NCBI RefSeq assembly: GCF_900537085.1
Contig: NZ_UNRE01000003.1
Span: 449,808 to 513,807, forward strand
Direction: 5' to 3'
Length of the DNA: 64,000 nucleotides
DNA from: Agarivorans sp. Alg241-V36
Lineage (GTDB): Bacteria; Pseudomonadota; Gammaproteobacteria; Enterobacterales; Celerinatantimonadaceae
Shown here: one piece after another, positions 18,443 through 28,763 of the stretch
How positions within the stretch are numbered: position 1 is the first letter of the stretch
How the letters are laid out: every line of letters starts with the position of its first letter
Notes under the pieces: model-generated
What the model was told of the DNA's origin: nothing
What the model saw: the letters and a program-made list of their open reading frames with translations, nothing else
Databases searched by the model: none
Program-made: the position numbers and the translations under genes

Positions 18443-20467
18443 ATGCAAATTTCTGTAGTGATGAGAACACTAAGTGGTTTTGCAATTTTATTTGTTTTAC
18501 TTATTGCGGTAGCGCTAATTGGTCAAATAAATATACGTAGCTTAGAGTCACAGCTTAACGAAACGGTTGATAGCCTTACCCCCACTGCAGAGTTAACTAA
18601 TCGACTATCTGGATTATTGCTTAATACCGCATGGGTGATTGGATTACACAGCAATACCGAATCGAAAGAGCAATTAAGCCAACTGGAATCCCAAGCCAAA
18701 AGCCTTATAAGTAGTTATCAAGAGAACTACCAGAGTCTATTGTTACTTACTGAAAATTATCCAAATTTAAACTCTCTCCTTGGCCCTATAAAAAGTAATG
18801 CAGAAGCTACCTTTAGCGCAGCGAATACACAATTTTCAACCCATCAACAATGGTTGGCAGCCGATAAGTCGGTAGAAGAATTACGTCGAGATTTTAAGCA
18901 ACAATGGAGTGGCTATAATGAGGATCTTGAACGAATTGCAGAATCGGTAGACGGCGAGGCGCATTTGATAGCCATTGACCTGCAAGCCGATGGTGTAGTG
19001 CTAGAGCGCCAACTAGACGAAGCTTTTTACGCCAAAACACCTGAACAAACCGCTCGTCAGATGCAGCAACTAAAGACCTTGTATGCCAGCATGATAGAAA
19101 AACGTGATGAGTTAGAATTCTACGTAGAAGACGATATACAAAACGTGGTTAACTATTTTGTATTACTTAATCAGTCATTAAACCCTCAAGGACTGTTCAG
19201 CGAAATAGACCGCTTGGTACGTTTAACTAAGCAACAACAAGACAATTTTTCCCTAATAAATAGCCAAACCGCCGAGGCTTTAAATCAATTGGCATTAGCC
19301 AGCGATTCCGTTTCATTAATCATTGCCCAAGCCAAAACACAAGCCACAGAAAAATCGCAAAGTGCAATTAGCACCATGATTGCGGTTGTGCTTGCTTCCC
19401 TAAGCATCTCCATTTTAGTGGCTTGGAGTGTTACCTCAAGCATTAAAGGCCCCTTAAAACGAACCTTACAACAAATGAAGCAATTGGTTGAAGGCGATTT
19501 CAGTCAACAAATCAGCGTTCAGAGAAAGGACGAATTTGGCCAAATAGCTCACCAATTAAACCTACTTACAGAGCAATTTAACCAAGTGATTGGCTCCATG
19601 GTAGACAGCGCAAAACAGCTAGAAAATAGCGCGGAGTCTGGACTAAATGCCAGTCAACATTCACGCACTATTATCTCAGAGCAACGCGCACAAACAGACA
19701 TTGTCGCCAGTGCAGTAAAAGCCATGGAACAAGGAGTGCAAGACGTATCTCACCAAGCCAATACCTCTCGCGATGATATTGGAGATGTATCCGCACTTAC
19801 CGAACAAGGCCGACTAGCAGCTCACACAACCCGTAAAACAACCACTCAACTAAAAACGACGATTCTTCATGCCGCCGAAAAAATTGATACTCTCAAGCAA
19901 AACTCCGATGACATTGGCCAAATACTCGATGTTATTCAGGGCATTGCAGAACAAACTAACTTGCTGGCACTCAATGCAGCCATTGAAGCAGCAAGAGCCG
20001 GTGAACAAGGCCGAGGTTTCGCGGTTGTCGCCGACGAAGTGCGTAACCTAGCAAGTCGAACACAAAATTCTACCACCGAAATTTTTAAGGTAATAGAAGG
20101 CTTACAAAAAGGCGCTAATGCTGCTGTAGAGCTTATGAAACATGGGGAAACTATGGTTATTGAATGCTTAAGCCAAGCAGAGCAAAGCGACCAACAATTA
20201 GAAAATATTGCCGTTATGTTGGAACAAATACGCGCTTACAGCCAGCAAATCGCCACTACCGCAGAAGAGAAAATGGCGGTTGCTTCACAAGTGGCAAACA
20301 ACGTACAAAAAATTGTTGAGTTAGGTCATTCTGCCCATAAAGACGCCGAGCATAATGAGCAAGCAAGCGAGTCACTCAAAGTTAAATCCGAGCAACAATT
20401 GGGGCAACTGGCCATCTTTAAACTTAAAGAATACTTACCAAGCAATGAGCAAATGGCGACTCTGTAG
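18443..20467 (+). CDS. Methyl-accepting chemotaxis protein with helical periplasmic domain
   Basis: 674 residues: TM1 (~8-30), a large mostly helical periplasmic sensor (~31-305), TM2 (~308-330), HAMP (~332-385) and a cytoplasmic signalling domain with the conserved hairpin [20 protein letters not shown]...[13 protein letters not shown]. It should signal through CheA/CheW to the flagellar motor. AAGGA precedes ATG 18443. It is followed after 7 bp by the polysaccharide-lyase-like lipoprotein gene, whose ribosome site overlaps this stop, so the two are an operon; sensing of a polysaccharide product is a reasonable inference. Confidence 0.92.
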   Translation: MQISVVMRTLSGFAILFVLLIAVALIGQINIRSLESQLNETVDSLTPTAELTNRLSGLLLNTAWVIGLHSNTESKEQLSQLESQAKSLISSYQENYQSLLLLTENYPNLNSLLGPIKSNAEATFSAANTQFSTHQQWLAADKSVEELRRDFKQQWSGYNEDLERIAESVDGEAHLIAIDLQADGVVLERQLDEAFYAKTPEQTARQMQQLKTLYASMIEKRDELEFYVEDDIQNVVNYFVLLNQSLNPQGLFSEIDRLVRLTKQQQDNFSLINSQTAEALNQLALASDSVSLIIAQAKTQATEKSQSAISTMIAVVLASLSISILVAWSVTSSIKGPLKRTLQQMKQLVEGDFSQQISVQRKDEFGQIAHQLNLLTEQFNQVIGSMVDSAKQLENSAESGLNASQHSRTIISEQRAQTDIVASAVKAMEQGVQDVSHQANTSRDDIGDVSALTEQGRLAAHTTRKTTTQLKTTILHAAEKIDTLKQNSDDIGQILDVIQGIAEQTNLLALNAAIEAARAGEQGRGFAVVADEVRNLASRTQNSTTEIFKVIEGLQKGANAAVELMKHGETMVIECLSQAEQSDQQLENIAVMLEQIRAYSQQIATTAEEKMAVASQVANNVQKIVELGHSAHKDAEHNEQASESLKVKSEQQLGQLAIFKLKEYLPSNEQMATL

Positions 20468-20474
20468 GATAAAG

Positions 20475-21383
20475 ATGAAAACCATTACAAACCCAGTGCT
20501 GTCGAACATCGGCTTATCAGTCGCACTTTGTTTAGGATTAAGTGCTTGTGGTAGTGCTTTGCTCGATCAAGATTCCAATAAGCCAACACTAAATCAGCAA
20601 GGTCTATTAGTTGTATCAAGTGCCAGCTTGGATGCCGACGGCCCTGTCCAAGGTCAAACCGCTTATCAACTGATTACCCAGCAATTTGGCAAAAATGCAG
20701 CGGAGTCACCCGACTTGTTTAGCGGCGATCATCAAGGCGAAACTCATATACTGGAAAAAATAGACCCGGTCTATGGCCCCTACTTTCGCTTTATCTTGCA
20801 CCGCGACCTAGACGGCAACAAAGGAAAATACATCGACAGGCAGCGCAATGAAATAAAGATTTATGGCGGCTCTTCAGACAGGCTAAAAGGCCTCCAAAAC
20901 AGTCACTTTGAATACAGCTGGAAGTTTCGCGTTAGCGAAGATATGCAAGTTACTAATAAATTTACCCATATTTTCCAGCTTAAAGCCGTAGGCGGTGAAG
21001 ATGCTATGCCGATTATTACCCTTACGGGCAATACCCGCCGCGGAGAAGCCGGCTTAGAGGTAAGACACAGTCCGGAACGAAAAACCAAGGTACTAGCAAG
21101 AACAGATTGGCAAGCAATACGAGGCGAATGGCTAGAGGCTAAAGTACAGGCGCATTACAGCGAACAAGGCTGGTTTAGTTTACGCCTCACTCACTTAAGC
21201 GATGGCAGTAGCATCTTTAACTTTCGTGAAGACGGATTAGATATGTGGCGTGGTACTGAAGAGCATCACTTTGTTCGCCCTAAATGGGGCATTTATCGCT
21301 CACTGGTAGAAGCGCATAAACTAAACCCGCAAGTGTCAGTAGATTTTGCTAACTTTAGCATTCAGCAATTTGCGACTGATTAG
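20475..21383 (+). CDS. Polysaccharide lyase-like lipoprotein (heparin lyase I / PF14099-like fold)
   Basis: 302 residues starting at ATG 20475 with AGGA 5 bases upstream. A lipoprotein signal ends in LSAC (C25), so it is lipid-anchored. The body has features of the concanavalin-like polysaccharide lyase family PF14099: a HxEYSWKFRV-like strand, KFTHIFQLKAVGG, PIITLT and a final DFANFSI strand. A lyase role on an acidic polysaccharide such as alginate or glucuronan is inferred from fold only; catalytic residues were not identified. Cotranscribed with the preceding chemoreceptor. Confidence 0.72.
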   Translation: MKTITNPVLSNIGLSVALCLGLSACGSALLDQDSNKPTLNQQGLLVVSSASLDADGPVQGQTAYQLITQQFGKNAAESPDLFSGDHQGETHILEKIDPVYGPYFRFILHRDLDGNKGKYIDRQRNEIKIYGGSSDRLKGLQNSHFEYSWKFRVSEDMQVTNKFTHIFQLKAVGGEDAMPIITLTGNTRRGEAGLEVRHSPERKTKVLARTDWQAIRGEWLEAKVQAHYSEQGWFSLRLTHLSDGSSIFNFREDGLDMWRGTEEHHFVRPKWGIYRSLVEAHKLNPQVSVDFANFSIQQFATD

Positions 21384-21392
21384 CTCTTCTAT

Positions 21393-22316
21393 CTAGCACT
21401 TCGCTAACTGTTTGCTGGCCAAGGCGTATGTGCAACGGCTAATTAGCGCAACTTGTTCCACCTGCATAAAGTGTCCCTGCTTTGCCAGCCGAATCACTTT
21501 TGAAGTAGGTTTGGCTAAGTGCTGCTCTGCATAATCAGCATTTTTAGGGTCAACCAAATGATCTTTCCCCCCTTGCACTAGCACTACCGGAATGTTTAGT
21601 TCCGACAAACGTACCGCAGAATCCGCTAAGCCATCTGGCAGGGCAAACATCTCTAAATTAGCGTGATTCAACTGCTTGCCAATATCCGATAACGACAACA
21701 AAAAGTGCCCAACACCAGTGTCAGCAAACTTGTTATACCAGCGTGGCTGAGTCAAAGTTTGACTCATGCCGCCAGCCAATAGTAACAAGCCATCAATCTG
21801 CTCAGGATTTTGCTCCGCAATGATAGGTGCTAAAGAAGCTCCCCAAGAATGCCCCACTAAAATTAAGGGGAGCTTTGGGTATTGTTGCTTTAAGTGCTGG
21901 ATTAACGGCGAAATCAGCAAAGCTTGTGTTTGCATATTAGAAACTGGTTTAGGTTTAGCTTGGTCTTGATATTGTGATAAGCCCCAGCCCGGCCTATCAA
22001 AGCTAACTACACGAATGCTATTAATAAGCGAAGGTTCACTAATCAAATAGGCGCTGTCTTGCCAAGAGCCGGGTGTTCCGTGGATCCATACCATTACAGC
22101 TTCGTCGGCTTGGCCATTCTCATGCACACTCAAAGTGAAGTTTTCAGTTTCAAGTTGGTAATGCTCTATATCAGGGTTACCTAACAGGTGCTCTTGGATA
22201 AATTGTTGCTGCTGCTTAATCGCACTAGGCATGGGGCTACAGCCTAGCAAAATGCTCGATCCAACAAGCAAACTCAAGTTCAATAAACTTCTTTTGATTA
22301 GCGAGGCAAGATACAT
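21393..22316 (-). CDS. Alpha/beta-hydrolase lipoprotein
   Basis: 307 residues from ATG 22316 (a TTG seven codons upstream lacks a ribosome site). Lipobox LLGC with C26. Alpha/beta hydrolase core: VWIHGTPG oxyanion region, nucleophile elbow GHSWG (S157), later acidic residue in QGGKDHLVDP and His in KQGHFMQVE complete the triad. Substrate unknown; family includes esterases and lipases. Convergent with the lyase-like gene (9 bp between stops). Confidence 0.82.
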   Translation of the reverse strand: MYLASLIKRSLLNLSLLVGSSILLGCSPMPSAIKQQQQFIQEHLLGNPDIEHYQLETENFTLSVHENGQADEAVMVWIHGTPGSWQDSAYLISEPSLINSIRVVSFDRPGWGLSQYQDQAKPKPVSNMQTQALLISPLIQHLKQQYPKLPLILVGHSWGASLAPIIAEQNPEQIDGLLLLAGGMSQTLTQPRWYNKFADTGVGHFLLSLSDIGKQLNHANLEMFALPDGLADSAVRLSELNIPVVLVQGGKDHLVDPKNADYAEQHLAKPTSKVIRLAKQGHFMQVEQVALISRCTYALASKQLAKC

Positions 22317-22720
22317 AAACCAGAAACACCAAAGCAATGAATAGTAACTAAAGCATTAGAAAGACAAATCCCCAAGTAAATTTCACAATTAAACCCAGCA
22401 CTACTAACTTGACCCACTCCCAGCACATCGCCATAATCTGGGCTATTCCTAGGGTCTGTTGATCTTTCGAGCTGATTATTGCAGCAGTTTGTGGCTTATT
22501 TATACAGGGCAAAGGTTTTGATGTGTAGCTCACCTACATGAGAAACCGATAACGCGATAGAAACTAGTCACAAACGCTGTCCGAAGGCTTCGGCTAAAAT
22601 CGTTTTATACTTTGTTAAGGCGTATTAGCTTAGAATAACTAGGCTGCGCACTCTTTGCCGCGCCTAAAACGATTTTATCTCGAACAAAACTTAACCGCGA
22701 GAGGTCAACAGACCTTAGCC
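22317..22720. other. Divergent intergenic region, hydrolase / S4 protein
   Basis: About 400 bp that hold the divergent promoters. CTAAAATCGTTTTA near 22592 recurs inverted as TAAAACGATTTTA near 22667; both are also near-palindromic, so they could be a paired binding site, though evidence is thin. A 61-codon minus-strand frame here has no ribosome site and is left out. Confidence 0.4.
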
Positions 22721-23128
22721 ATGGCATTAAAAATGACTAACCCTGAAGATTCACCAGAAGAAATTGAAGTAGAAGCCGCTGAAGTTTACGTAGATGAACA
22801 ACCTATCGAGCTATATAAGGTTCTCAAAATTGGTAACTTAGTGAATGGCGGCGGCGAAGCCAAAATGGCCATTGCAGAAGGTTATGTAGGGCTTAATGGA
22901 GAACTAGAGCAACGTAAGCGCAAGAAAGTGTATGCCGGCGATATTATCGAGTTTAACGGCCAGTTTTTGTATGTTGTTTGCGATCAGCCAATCTCCGAAC
23001 CTACCACGAAAAAGCCAAAAACTAACAACAAGCCTAAAGCTAAGGCTAGTAAAGAAAGCGACAAACAACAGACTCATAGCGAGCCTAAAAGAAACGCAAA
23101 AACAGGCCGTCATTCAATAAAGTTTTAA
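22721..23128 (+). CDS. S4-domain RNA-binding protein (YbcJ-like) with basic tail
   Basis: 135 residues from ATG 22721. An S4-like RNA-binding domain (~25-90) is visible: IELYKVLKIGNLVNGGGEAKMAIAEG, then VNGExExRKRKKVYAGDIIEF, as in YbcJ/YaaA-like small proteins. The tail (~95-135) is Lys/Thr/Ser-rich and disordered. A TTG at 22655 would add 22 residues; the true start is uncertain because no good ribosome site is seen for either. Probably acts on ribosomal or structured RNA; exact role unknown. Confidence 0.72.
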   Translation: MALKMTNPEDSPEEIEVEAAEVYVDEQPIELYKVLKIGNLVNGGGEAKMAIAEGYVGLNGELEQRKRKKVYAGDIIEFNGQFLYVVCDQPISEPTTKKPKTNNKPKAKASKESDKQQTHSEPKRNAKTGRHSIKF

Positions 23129-23144
23129 GCCTTAAAATAAACGA

Positions 23145-23171
23145 AAAGCAGCCTAAGAGCTGCTTTTTTTT
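23145..23171 (+). terminator. Rho-independent terminator after the S4 gene
   Basis: AAAGCAGC-ctaaga-GCTGCTTT with a run of T residues, 17 bp after the stop. Confidence 0.88.
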
Positions 23172-23188
23172 GTATTTTTGTTGGGCAT

Positions 23189-23217
23189 AAAAAAAGCCGC
23201 TATAAAGCGGCTTTTTT
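23189..23217 (-). terminator. Terminator of the EF-G gene (bidirectional)
   Basis: AGCCGC-tataaa-GCGGCT flanked by A and T runs on both sides, 17 bp after the EF-G stop on the minus strand. It can work in both directions between the two convergent genes. Confidence 0.88.
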
Positions 23218-23233
23218 GGCTAAGTAAGTAAAC

Positions 23234-25318
23234 TTACTTCTTAGCTTGGCGTTCTTTCTCTTCTGCGATTACCGCTTCAGCCACATTTTGTGGAGTAGCT
23301 GCGTAGTGCGAGAATTCCATAGAGAACTGACCACGACCAGAAGTCATAGTACGTAGAGAACCGATGTAACCAAACATTTCTGCTAGTGGTACGTCAGCTT
23401 TAATACGTACGCCAGTTACGCCAGCTTCTTGGTCTTTAATCATGCCACGACGACGGTTCAAGTCACCAATAACATCACCAACGTGATCTTCTGGAGAGAA
23501 TACGTCTACTTTCATGATTGGCTCAAGAAGTTGAGGACCCGCTTTTGGCACAGATTGACGGTAAGCGCCTTTAGCTGCAATTTCGAAAGCGATTGCTGAT
23601 GAATCCACAGCGTGGAAAGCACCATCATATAGCTCTACTTCCATATCTAGAAGTGGGAAGCCAGCTAACGGACCAGTTTCCATCATTACTTGGAAACCTT
23701 TTTGTACTGCAGGCCAGAATTCTTTAGGTACGTTACCACCAACAACCGAAGAGGTGAAAGTGAAACCAGAACCTACTTCGCCAGGCTTAATACGGTAATC
23801 AATTTTACCGAATTGACCAGAACCACCAGACTGTTTCTTGTGCGTGTAGCTATCTTCAATTTCTTGAGTAATAGTTTCACGGTAAGCAACCTGAGGTTGA
23901 CCAACAACTAGGTCTACGCCGTAAGTACGCTTCAAGATATCTACTTTAATATCTAAGTGAAGCTCGCCCATACCTTTAAGAATGGTTTCGCCTGAATCTT
24001 CATCCGTTTCAACTTGGAAAGATGGATCTTCTGCAACCATTTTACCGATAGCGATACCCATTTTCTCAGAACCACCTTTATCTTTAGGCGCTACAGCAAT
24101 CGAGATTACTGGAGTTGGGAATACCATAGGCTCTAGAGTACATGGGTCTTTAGGATCACATAATGTGTGACCAGTTTGCACGTTCTTCATACCTACAATC
24201 GCAATAATGTCACCAGCTTGTGCGCTAGTTAATTCATTACGGTCATCAGCTTGCATCTCAACCATACGGCCAATACGCTCTGTTTTACCAGTGAATGAGT
24301 TAAGGATGGTGTCACCCTTGTTCAACACACCAGAGTAGATACGTACGAAGGTTAATGCACCAAAGCGGTCATCCATAATTTTGAATGCCAACGCTTTAAA
24401 GGTTTCATCAGTAGAAACGATAGCTTTTTCGCCAGTTTCTTCGCCTTCGTCATCCATAAGAGGTTGAGGTTCAACTTCTGTAGGGCTAGGTAGGTAATCA
24501 ACAACAGCATCAAGTACTAATTGAATGCCTTTGTTTTTGAATGCCGAACCACAGTAAGTTGGGAAGAAAGACATGTCACGAGTACCTTTACGGATACACG
24601 CTTTAAGCTGCTCGATGGTTGGCTCTTCGCCTTCCATGTAAGCCATCATTAGTTCTTCGTCTTGCTCAACTGCAGACTCAACTAGCATTTCGCGGTATTC
24701 AGCTGCTTTTTCTACCATATCCGCAGGGATATCGGTAACTTCGTAGTTCTCAGGAAGACCAGTGTCATCCCAGATGTACGCTTTTTCAGTTAACAGGTCT
24801 ACAACACCAACGAAGTCATCTTCGATACCGATAGGTAGAACCATTACTAGAGGGTTAGCAGCTAGTACGTCTTGAGTTTGCTTAACAACACGGTAGAAGT
24901 CAGCACCCATACGGTCTAGTTTGTTTACGAAGATGATACGTGCAACTTCTGATTCGTTCGCGTAGCGCCAGTTAGTTTCTGACTGAGGCTCAACACCACC
25001 AGAACCACAGAATACACCGATACCGCCATCAAGTACTTTAAGTGAACGGTAAACTTCAACGGTGAAGTCAACGTGTCCAGGAGTATCAATAACGTTGAAG
25101 CGGTGGTCATCCCAGAAACAGCTTACTGCTGCAGACTGAATAGTAATACCACGCTCAGCTTCCTGTTCCATGAAGTCAGTAGTAGACTCACCGTCATGTA
25201 CTTCACCAGTTTTGTGGATCTGACCAGTAAGTTTTAGGATACGCTCAGTTGTGGTAGTTTTACCTGCATCAACGTGAGCAAAAATACCAATATTTCTATA
25301 TTTTGATAAATCAGCCAT
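23234..25318 (-). CDS. fusA2: Elongation factor G, second copy (EF-G2 type)
   Basis: 694-residue translational GTPase with all five domains: G motif [12 protein letters not shown] near residue 15, switch [17 protein letters not shown], then EF-G domains II to V through [13 protein letters not shown]. It catalyses tRNA-mRNA translocation and ribosome recycling. It is not beside rpsL, rpsG or tufA but stands alone between its own promoter region and terminator, and its N-terminus ([20 protein letters not shown]) resembles the stand-alone EF-G2 of Vibrio rather than the str-operon copy. Whether it is specialised (for example in recycling) is not known. Confidence 0.88.
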   Translation of the reverse strand: MADLSKYRNIGIFAHVDAGKTTTTERILKLTGQIHKTGEVHDGESTTDFMEQEAERGITIQSAAVSCFWDDHRFNVIDTPGHVDFTVEVYRSLKVLDGGIGVFCGSGGVEPQSETNWRYANESEVARIIFVNKLDRMGADFYRVVKQTQDVLAANPLVMVLPIGIEDDFVGVVDLLTEKAYIWDDTGLPENYEVTDIPADMVEKAAEYREMLVESAVEQDEELMMAYMEGEEPTIEQLKACIRKGTRDMSFFPTYCGSAFKNKGIQLVLDAVVDYLPSPTEVEPQPLMDDEGEETGEKAIVSTDETFKALAFKIMDDRFGALTFVRIYSGVLNKGDTILNSFTGKTERIGRMVEMQADDRNELTSAQAGDIIAIVGMKNVQTGHTLCDPKDPCTLEPMVFPTPVISIAVAPKDKGGSEKMGIAIGKMVAEDPSFQVETDEDSGETILKGMGELHLDIKVDILKRTYGVDLVVGQPQVAYRETITQEIEDSYTHKKQSGGSGQFGKIDYRIKPGEVGSGFTFTSSVVGGNVPKEFWPAVQKGFQVMMETGPLAGFPLLDMEVELYDGAFHAVDSSAIAFEIAAKGAYRQSVPKAGPQLLEPIMKVDVFSPEDHVGDVIGDLNRRRGMIKDQEAGVTGVRIKADVPLAEMFGYIGSLRTMTSGRGQFSMEFSHYAATPQNVAEAVIAEEKERQAKK

Positions 25319-25629
25319 TGTTCAACTCTAATTCAATTGTTTTTCAAATTCGCGGGGAGTATACCACTACTGTCGCACAAGGCGAGAGGGTGAACTGTAT
25401 TTGAGCGATTTATTGCGAAATTTCTTTAAAAAAGTGTCTTAAACTAGTGTCAACAAATAGCCGCAAGCCAGTTAGTCTCGGGTTTTTAGTTAAATTCGTA
25501 TCTTCTTGTCAGTCAATAAAAAAAGTATAACTCCCCTACCCAATAATCAGCATAGTTGGCTTAAACGTTAGCGCAACTGCATTATTGTAGATATTACCGC
25601 CAGTTTGAATAGCGGCAACTCAGCTAGAA
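25319..25629 (-). other. Upstream region of EF-G2 gene
   Basis: 311 bp with a good -10 element (TATACT on the minus strand, plus-strand 25359-25364) but no convincing -35. The rest is AT-rich. A short GC-rich dyad near 25598-25617 follows the yajD-like gene and may be its weak terminator. Confidence 0.4.
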
Positions 25630-25971
25630 TTATTTCTTTTTGTCCATCATAGCCTTAAGGTCAGCAAATGGGTTGGAAGTTGCTAAATCTTGCTTTAAGT
25701 CACTGCCAGCCTCTACCGTTGAGCCATACTGAGCGGCCTCAGTATATTTAGAATGCTCATGATCATGGCAATACAAGCACAATAACTCCCAATTTGAGCC
25801 ATCATTTGGGTTATTAGTATGATCATGGTCGATATGGTGCACCGTTAGCTCTCGCAAATTAGAATAAGGGAACTCTCGAGCACAACGCCCACATACCCAA
25901 GGAAACAGTTTTAGTGCTTTCTCTCGGTAGCCTTGTTCAAGGCTTGCATAGTTATTTGGAATATTAGCCAT
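25630..25971 (-). CDS. yajD: YajD-like HNH nuclease-fold protein
   Basis: 113 residues with an HNH fold: CGRCAREF (first zinc Cys pair), LTVHHIDHDHTNNPNDGSNWELLCLYCHDHEH (catalytic His-Asn-His region and second Cys pair). Length and order match E. coli YajD, whose cellular role is not settled. GGAGAAGAG precedes ATG 25971. The C-terminal ~30 residues are charged and probably flexible. Single gene. Confidence 0.85.
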   Translation of the reverse strand: MANIPNNYASLEQGYREKALKLFPWVCGRCAREFPYSNLRELTVHHIDHDHTNNPNDGSNWELLCLYCHDHEHSKYTEAAQYGSTVEAGSDLKQDLATSNPFADLKAMMDKKK

Positions 25972-26129
25972 TCTCTTCTCCAGCTATTTTTGCCGAACAC
26001 TATAACACCAGCACCAATAAACACGTAACTCAACGGCATTGATTCGCTAATAACTAGAAACTTGGGTAAGCGCTTTCAAATTTCTCGAAAATAATCCACA
26101 CTAAGCTTAATTGCGCTAAGGGAATAGCT

Positions 26130-26735
26130 ATGGAAAAATCGTTAACTCAAATACACTGCGATCGCTGCCATTGCAGCACTACCACCGACCAAGTAAACGG
26201 CTGGCGAGTATTTTTGTATAACGGTTTAGAACTTCCATTAAGAAGAACACTGGGCTGGTGTAAACAATGTGAAGGTCTGGTTACCGCCGAAGAGTTTAGA
26301 GATATCAATCTCATCATCAAAGAAATGGGCGAACTTGTTCGCCAAGTGTCCGCTTTAGAAAAAACCTTAAAAACCAACTACTGGCAGCGGCTACTCAATC
26401 GCAAGCTTCGCCGAGTTCGGCGTCGCTCGGTAGAAAACCTACTAACCCTAGGCGCAGAATTAGATGTGGCCAGGCAACGGGCTAACCAAGCCAAATGTGT
26501 TTGCTGTGGCTCGCTAGAGGTTGCTGTTATCGACTCCTCATTAAACATCATTGGTCAGTTTTGGCAACGCAGCAACGATAAAGAAGTCGCTACAGGTTTA
26601 GTTCACCCACAATGTGGTGGAGAATTTATCGCCCGCCCAATTAAAAAAGTAAAACCTACCCAGTTTAGCCATTCTTCATCGCTACAGCCTCCAGAAAAAA
26701 ACCAGCCAGATAACGATCAACAAAGTGTGGCCTAA
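26130..26735 (+). CDS. Hypothetical protein with two zinc-ribbon-like Cys clusters
   Basis: 201 residues. CDRCHC near 10-15 and CKQC near 47-50 probably form one zinc site; CVCC near 127-130 and HPQCGG near 169-174 another. The middle (~60-120) is strongly basic and helical (RLLNRKLRRVRRRSVENLL). The tail is Ser/Gln-rich. No family recognised; nucleic-acid binding is possible from charge and zinc sites. AAGGGA precedes ATG 26130. Confidence 0.6.
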   Translation: MEKSLTQIHCDRCHCSTTTDQVNGWRVFLYNGLELPLRRTLGWCKQCEGLVTAEEFRDINLIIKEMGELVRQVSALEKTLKTNYWQRLLNRKLRRVRRRSVENLLTLGAELDVARQRANQAKCVCCGSLEVAVIDSSLNIIGQFWQRSNDKEVATGLVHPQCGGEFIARPIKKVKPTQFSHSSSLQPPEKNQPDNDQQSVA

Positions 26736-26752
26736 GCCAACACTTTGTTGAT
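26716..26752. terminator. Long hairpin overlapping a stop codon
   Basis: A perfect 13-bp arm (ATCAACAAAGTGT and its complement) plus an inner GGC/GCC pair surrounds the TAA stop of the 26130-26735 gene. There is no T run. It lies between two convergent genes and probably ends transcription of one or both. Confidence 0.55.
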
Positions 26753-26817
26753 TCACACTAGATAAACTGCGCTCATTGTTTAGCAACGAGTAAAAGCCTG
26801 CAATTTTGCGTTAGCAC

Positions 26818-27996
26818 TTAACAAGATAATAACTGGTGCACTTGCTTTGCCCGCTCTCCCCAACTTTCCGAACGAACGCTCATTCTTTGAAAAGATGTTC
26901 TGCGCTGTTGCAAAGCCAAGGGTATTTGCAAGCTGTCTTGCAATGCTTCCACCATTTGAAAGGGCTCCTCAACTTGAGTCACCATACCCGCATAAGGCTT
27001 AAGCGCAGGAAAAGGCGTACTTACAATGGGGCGCCCTGCCGCCAAATACTCTCGTAATTTAAGTGGATCGCAAGCGGTAATTTGCTTACAGGCTTTAAAC
27101 GGTAACCAAGATACCTGCCAATGTTGAACGTAACTAGGCAACTCACTGTGGGCTACTGCTGGGTAAACCTCAATGTTCGAGACTTGTTTAAAGGCAGAGA
27201 TATCGGTTTGCACTTGGCCAATAAATACAAAGCGCCACTCTGGCAAAGCTTTAGCAACACTAACAATCAAAGGAATATCTAACCAAGCCGCGATTGAGCC
27301 ATAAAAGCCAGCCACTGGACCGCCCTCTAAAATAGAAGGCGCCGGGCTTGATGGGCGAACAAATAAGTTGTAGTCAACGCCGTGGGGTAGAATACGGGTT
27401 TTGATTGCCAAACGTGGCTTCTTAGAGAACTTACGCAACAGCATGTCGCTGGCCACTAATACGTGGTCAGCCTTTTCAACCAACTGCGTTTCACACTCAG
27501 TAACATGTTTGTGGTCTACCCCAGCTAGAGCGTTAAAGTCATCGCCACAGTAATAAATAACTTGTCGCTCGTTAAGATGCCCCAACATGTCTACTGCAGT
27601 TGGTAAAGCAATCCACAGATCTGGGTTGTTCAACTTAAGGTGCTTAACTTGTTTATTAACCTGAGCTTTTAACAAACAGCGGTTAAACCAACGGAAAAAA
27701 CGGCTGCGTGGCGCGGGCAACGCAATCGGCGACAATACATGAATATTAGCCGGCGTTTCCACGGATGCTTTTGGCGCTGAATTATTAGATGAAGATGATG
27801 TACTAGGACTAAAAAACATCGACACGACTTTTTCCATCACTCTTTTTGCATCACGTAAACTTAAGCGAGGACGACGTAAACCAATGGAGTTAATCCAAAG
27901 AATACGGTGATTTTTAGCCAGTTCAGTTATCACATGCTGGCTACTACTAGGATGACGCTGCCAGTCTTCACCAAATACAATGAGATCGCGTTTCAT
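26818..27996 (-). CDS. Glycosyltransferase, GT-B fold (GT1/GT4-like)
   Basis: 392 residues from ATG 27996, chosen for the GAGGAGA ribosome site. The N-terminus MKRDLIVFGEDWQRHPSSSQH is typical of exopolysaccharide GT-B enzymes. The C-terminal half has PVAGFYGSIAAWLD, ILPHGVDYNLF and a DPLKLREYLAAGRPIVSTPFPAL nucleotide-sugar binding region. It shares an operon with the acetyltransferase just upstream (1 bp between genes). Likely adds one sugar to an exopolysaccharide repeat unit in the cytoplasm; donor and acceptor unknown. Confidence 0.85.
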   Translation of the reverse strand: MKRDLIVFGEDWQRHPSSSQHVITELAKNHRILWINSIGLRRPRLSLRDAKRVMEKVVSMFFSPSTSSSSNNSAPKASVETPANIHVLSPIALPAPRSRFFRWFNRCLLKAQVNKQVKHLKLNNPDLWIALPTAVDMLGHLNERQVIYYCGDDFNALAGVDHKHVTECETQLVEKADHVLVASDMLLRKFSKKPRLAIKTRILPHGVDYNLFVRPSSPAPSILEGGPVAGFYGSIAAWLDIPLIVSVAKALPEWRFVFIGQVQTDISAFKQVSNIEVYPAVAHSELPSYVQHWQVSWLPFKACKQITACDPLKLREYLAAGRPIVSTPFPALKPYAGMVTQVEEPFQMVEALQDSLQIPLALQQRRTSFQRMSVRSESWGERAKQVHQLLSC

Positions 27997-27997
27997 A

Positions 27998-28717
27998 CTA
28001 TTTCTCCTCAATTGATTTAATGACTTTGGCAGGCACACCCGCAGCCAAAACTCCAGCGGGTAAGCTTTTAGTCACAATGCTGCCAGCGGCTACCACAGTG
28101 CCTTTACCAATATTGACACCGGCCATTACGGATACGCCCGTGGCTAGCCACACATCATCTTCAAGAACTATATCGCCCACTTGCTCATCAAGTTCGGGCA
28201 GCCCCGCTGCGCGTTGCTCAGCATTTAGAGGGTGGCCTGGATAACCCGCCATGAAACAACGCCCTGCAATACGCACGTTGTTACCAAGTTTTACGGTGCG
28301 GCCTACCGCGATGGTAGTTTGCCAACCAACGTCCACGTTATCGCCTATTTGCAACAGCGCGGGAGAGCCAGAACTGCTACGACCGCTAAAGGTAGTAGCC
28401 CCAGAAATTCGGCAACGGTTGCCAAGCTCTATACTTAGCCCTTCGCTAATTAAAGGCATACCGCCATAAAGGTATAAGGCTTGAGAGGGACCGCTGGTTT
28501 TGCTTCTAAATAACGGCGTCCACCATAATATTCTCAGTAGGCTGCAAAGAAAATTGCTAAGGCTGGTATGAAGTCGATACAACAGTGAGAATAACAATGG
28601 CACTTTAGGAAGCTGGCACAACCTGATTGCTTTTAGCAAACTAAACAGTTTTTTTGCTGTGGCAGAGTCACTACTTTTAAGCCAATGCTTAGTGTGATGT
28701 AAAAACATGCTGCTCAT
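27998..28717 (-). CDS. Left-handed beta-helix acyltransferase (hexapeptide repeat, CysE/LacA/WcaB-like)
   Basis: 239 residues from ATG 28717, where AGGGGA gives a correct spacing (the frame is open further upstream). The N-terminal ~100 residues are helical and hydrophobic in places; residues ~110-235 contain hexapeptide repeats (IGDNVDVGWQTTIAVGRTVKLGNNVRIAG, then IVLEDDVWLATGVSVMAG) and the family ending AAGVPAKVIK. Probably O-acetylates a polysaccharide precursor. First gene of a two-gene operon preceded by a sigma54-type promoter (28764-28779). Confidence 0.82.
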   Translation of the reverse strand: MSSMFLHHTKHWLKSSDSATAKKLFSLLKAIRLCQLPKVPLLFSLLYRLHTSLSNFLCSLLRILWWTPLFRSKTSGPSQALYLYGGMPLISEGLSIELGNRCRISGATTFSGRSSSGSPALLQIGDNVDVGWQTTIAVGRTVKLGNNVRIAGRCFMAGYPGHPLNAEQRAAGLPELDEQVGDIVLEDDVWLATGVSVMAGVNIGKGTVVAAGSIVTKSLPAGVLAAGVPAKVIKSIEEK

Positions 28718-28763
28718 GAACATTCCCCTATAACAAGTAAATGTGATGTCTTTACTCATAGAT

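Noticed and set aside
22348-22533. Minus-strand 61-codon frame with a hydrophobic end
   Set aside because: No ribosome site, no family resemblance, and it lies in a divergent promoter region.
22592-22680. Inverted TAAAATCGTTTTA elements as a mobile or repeat element
   Set aside because: Only two short AT-rich copies; could be a binding site but not enough for a separate claim.
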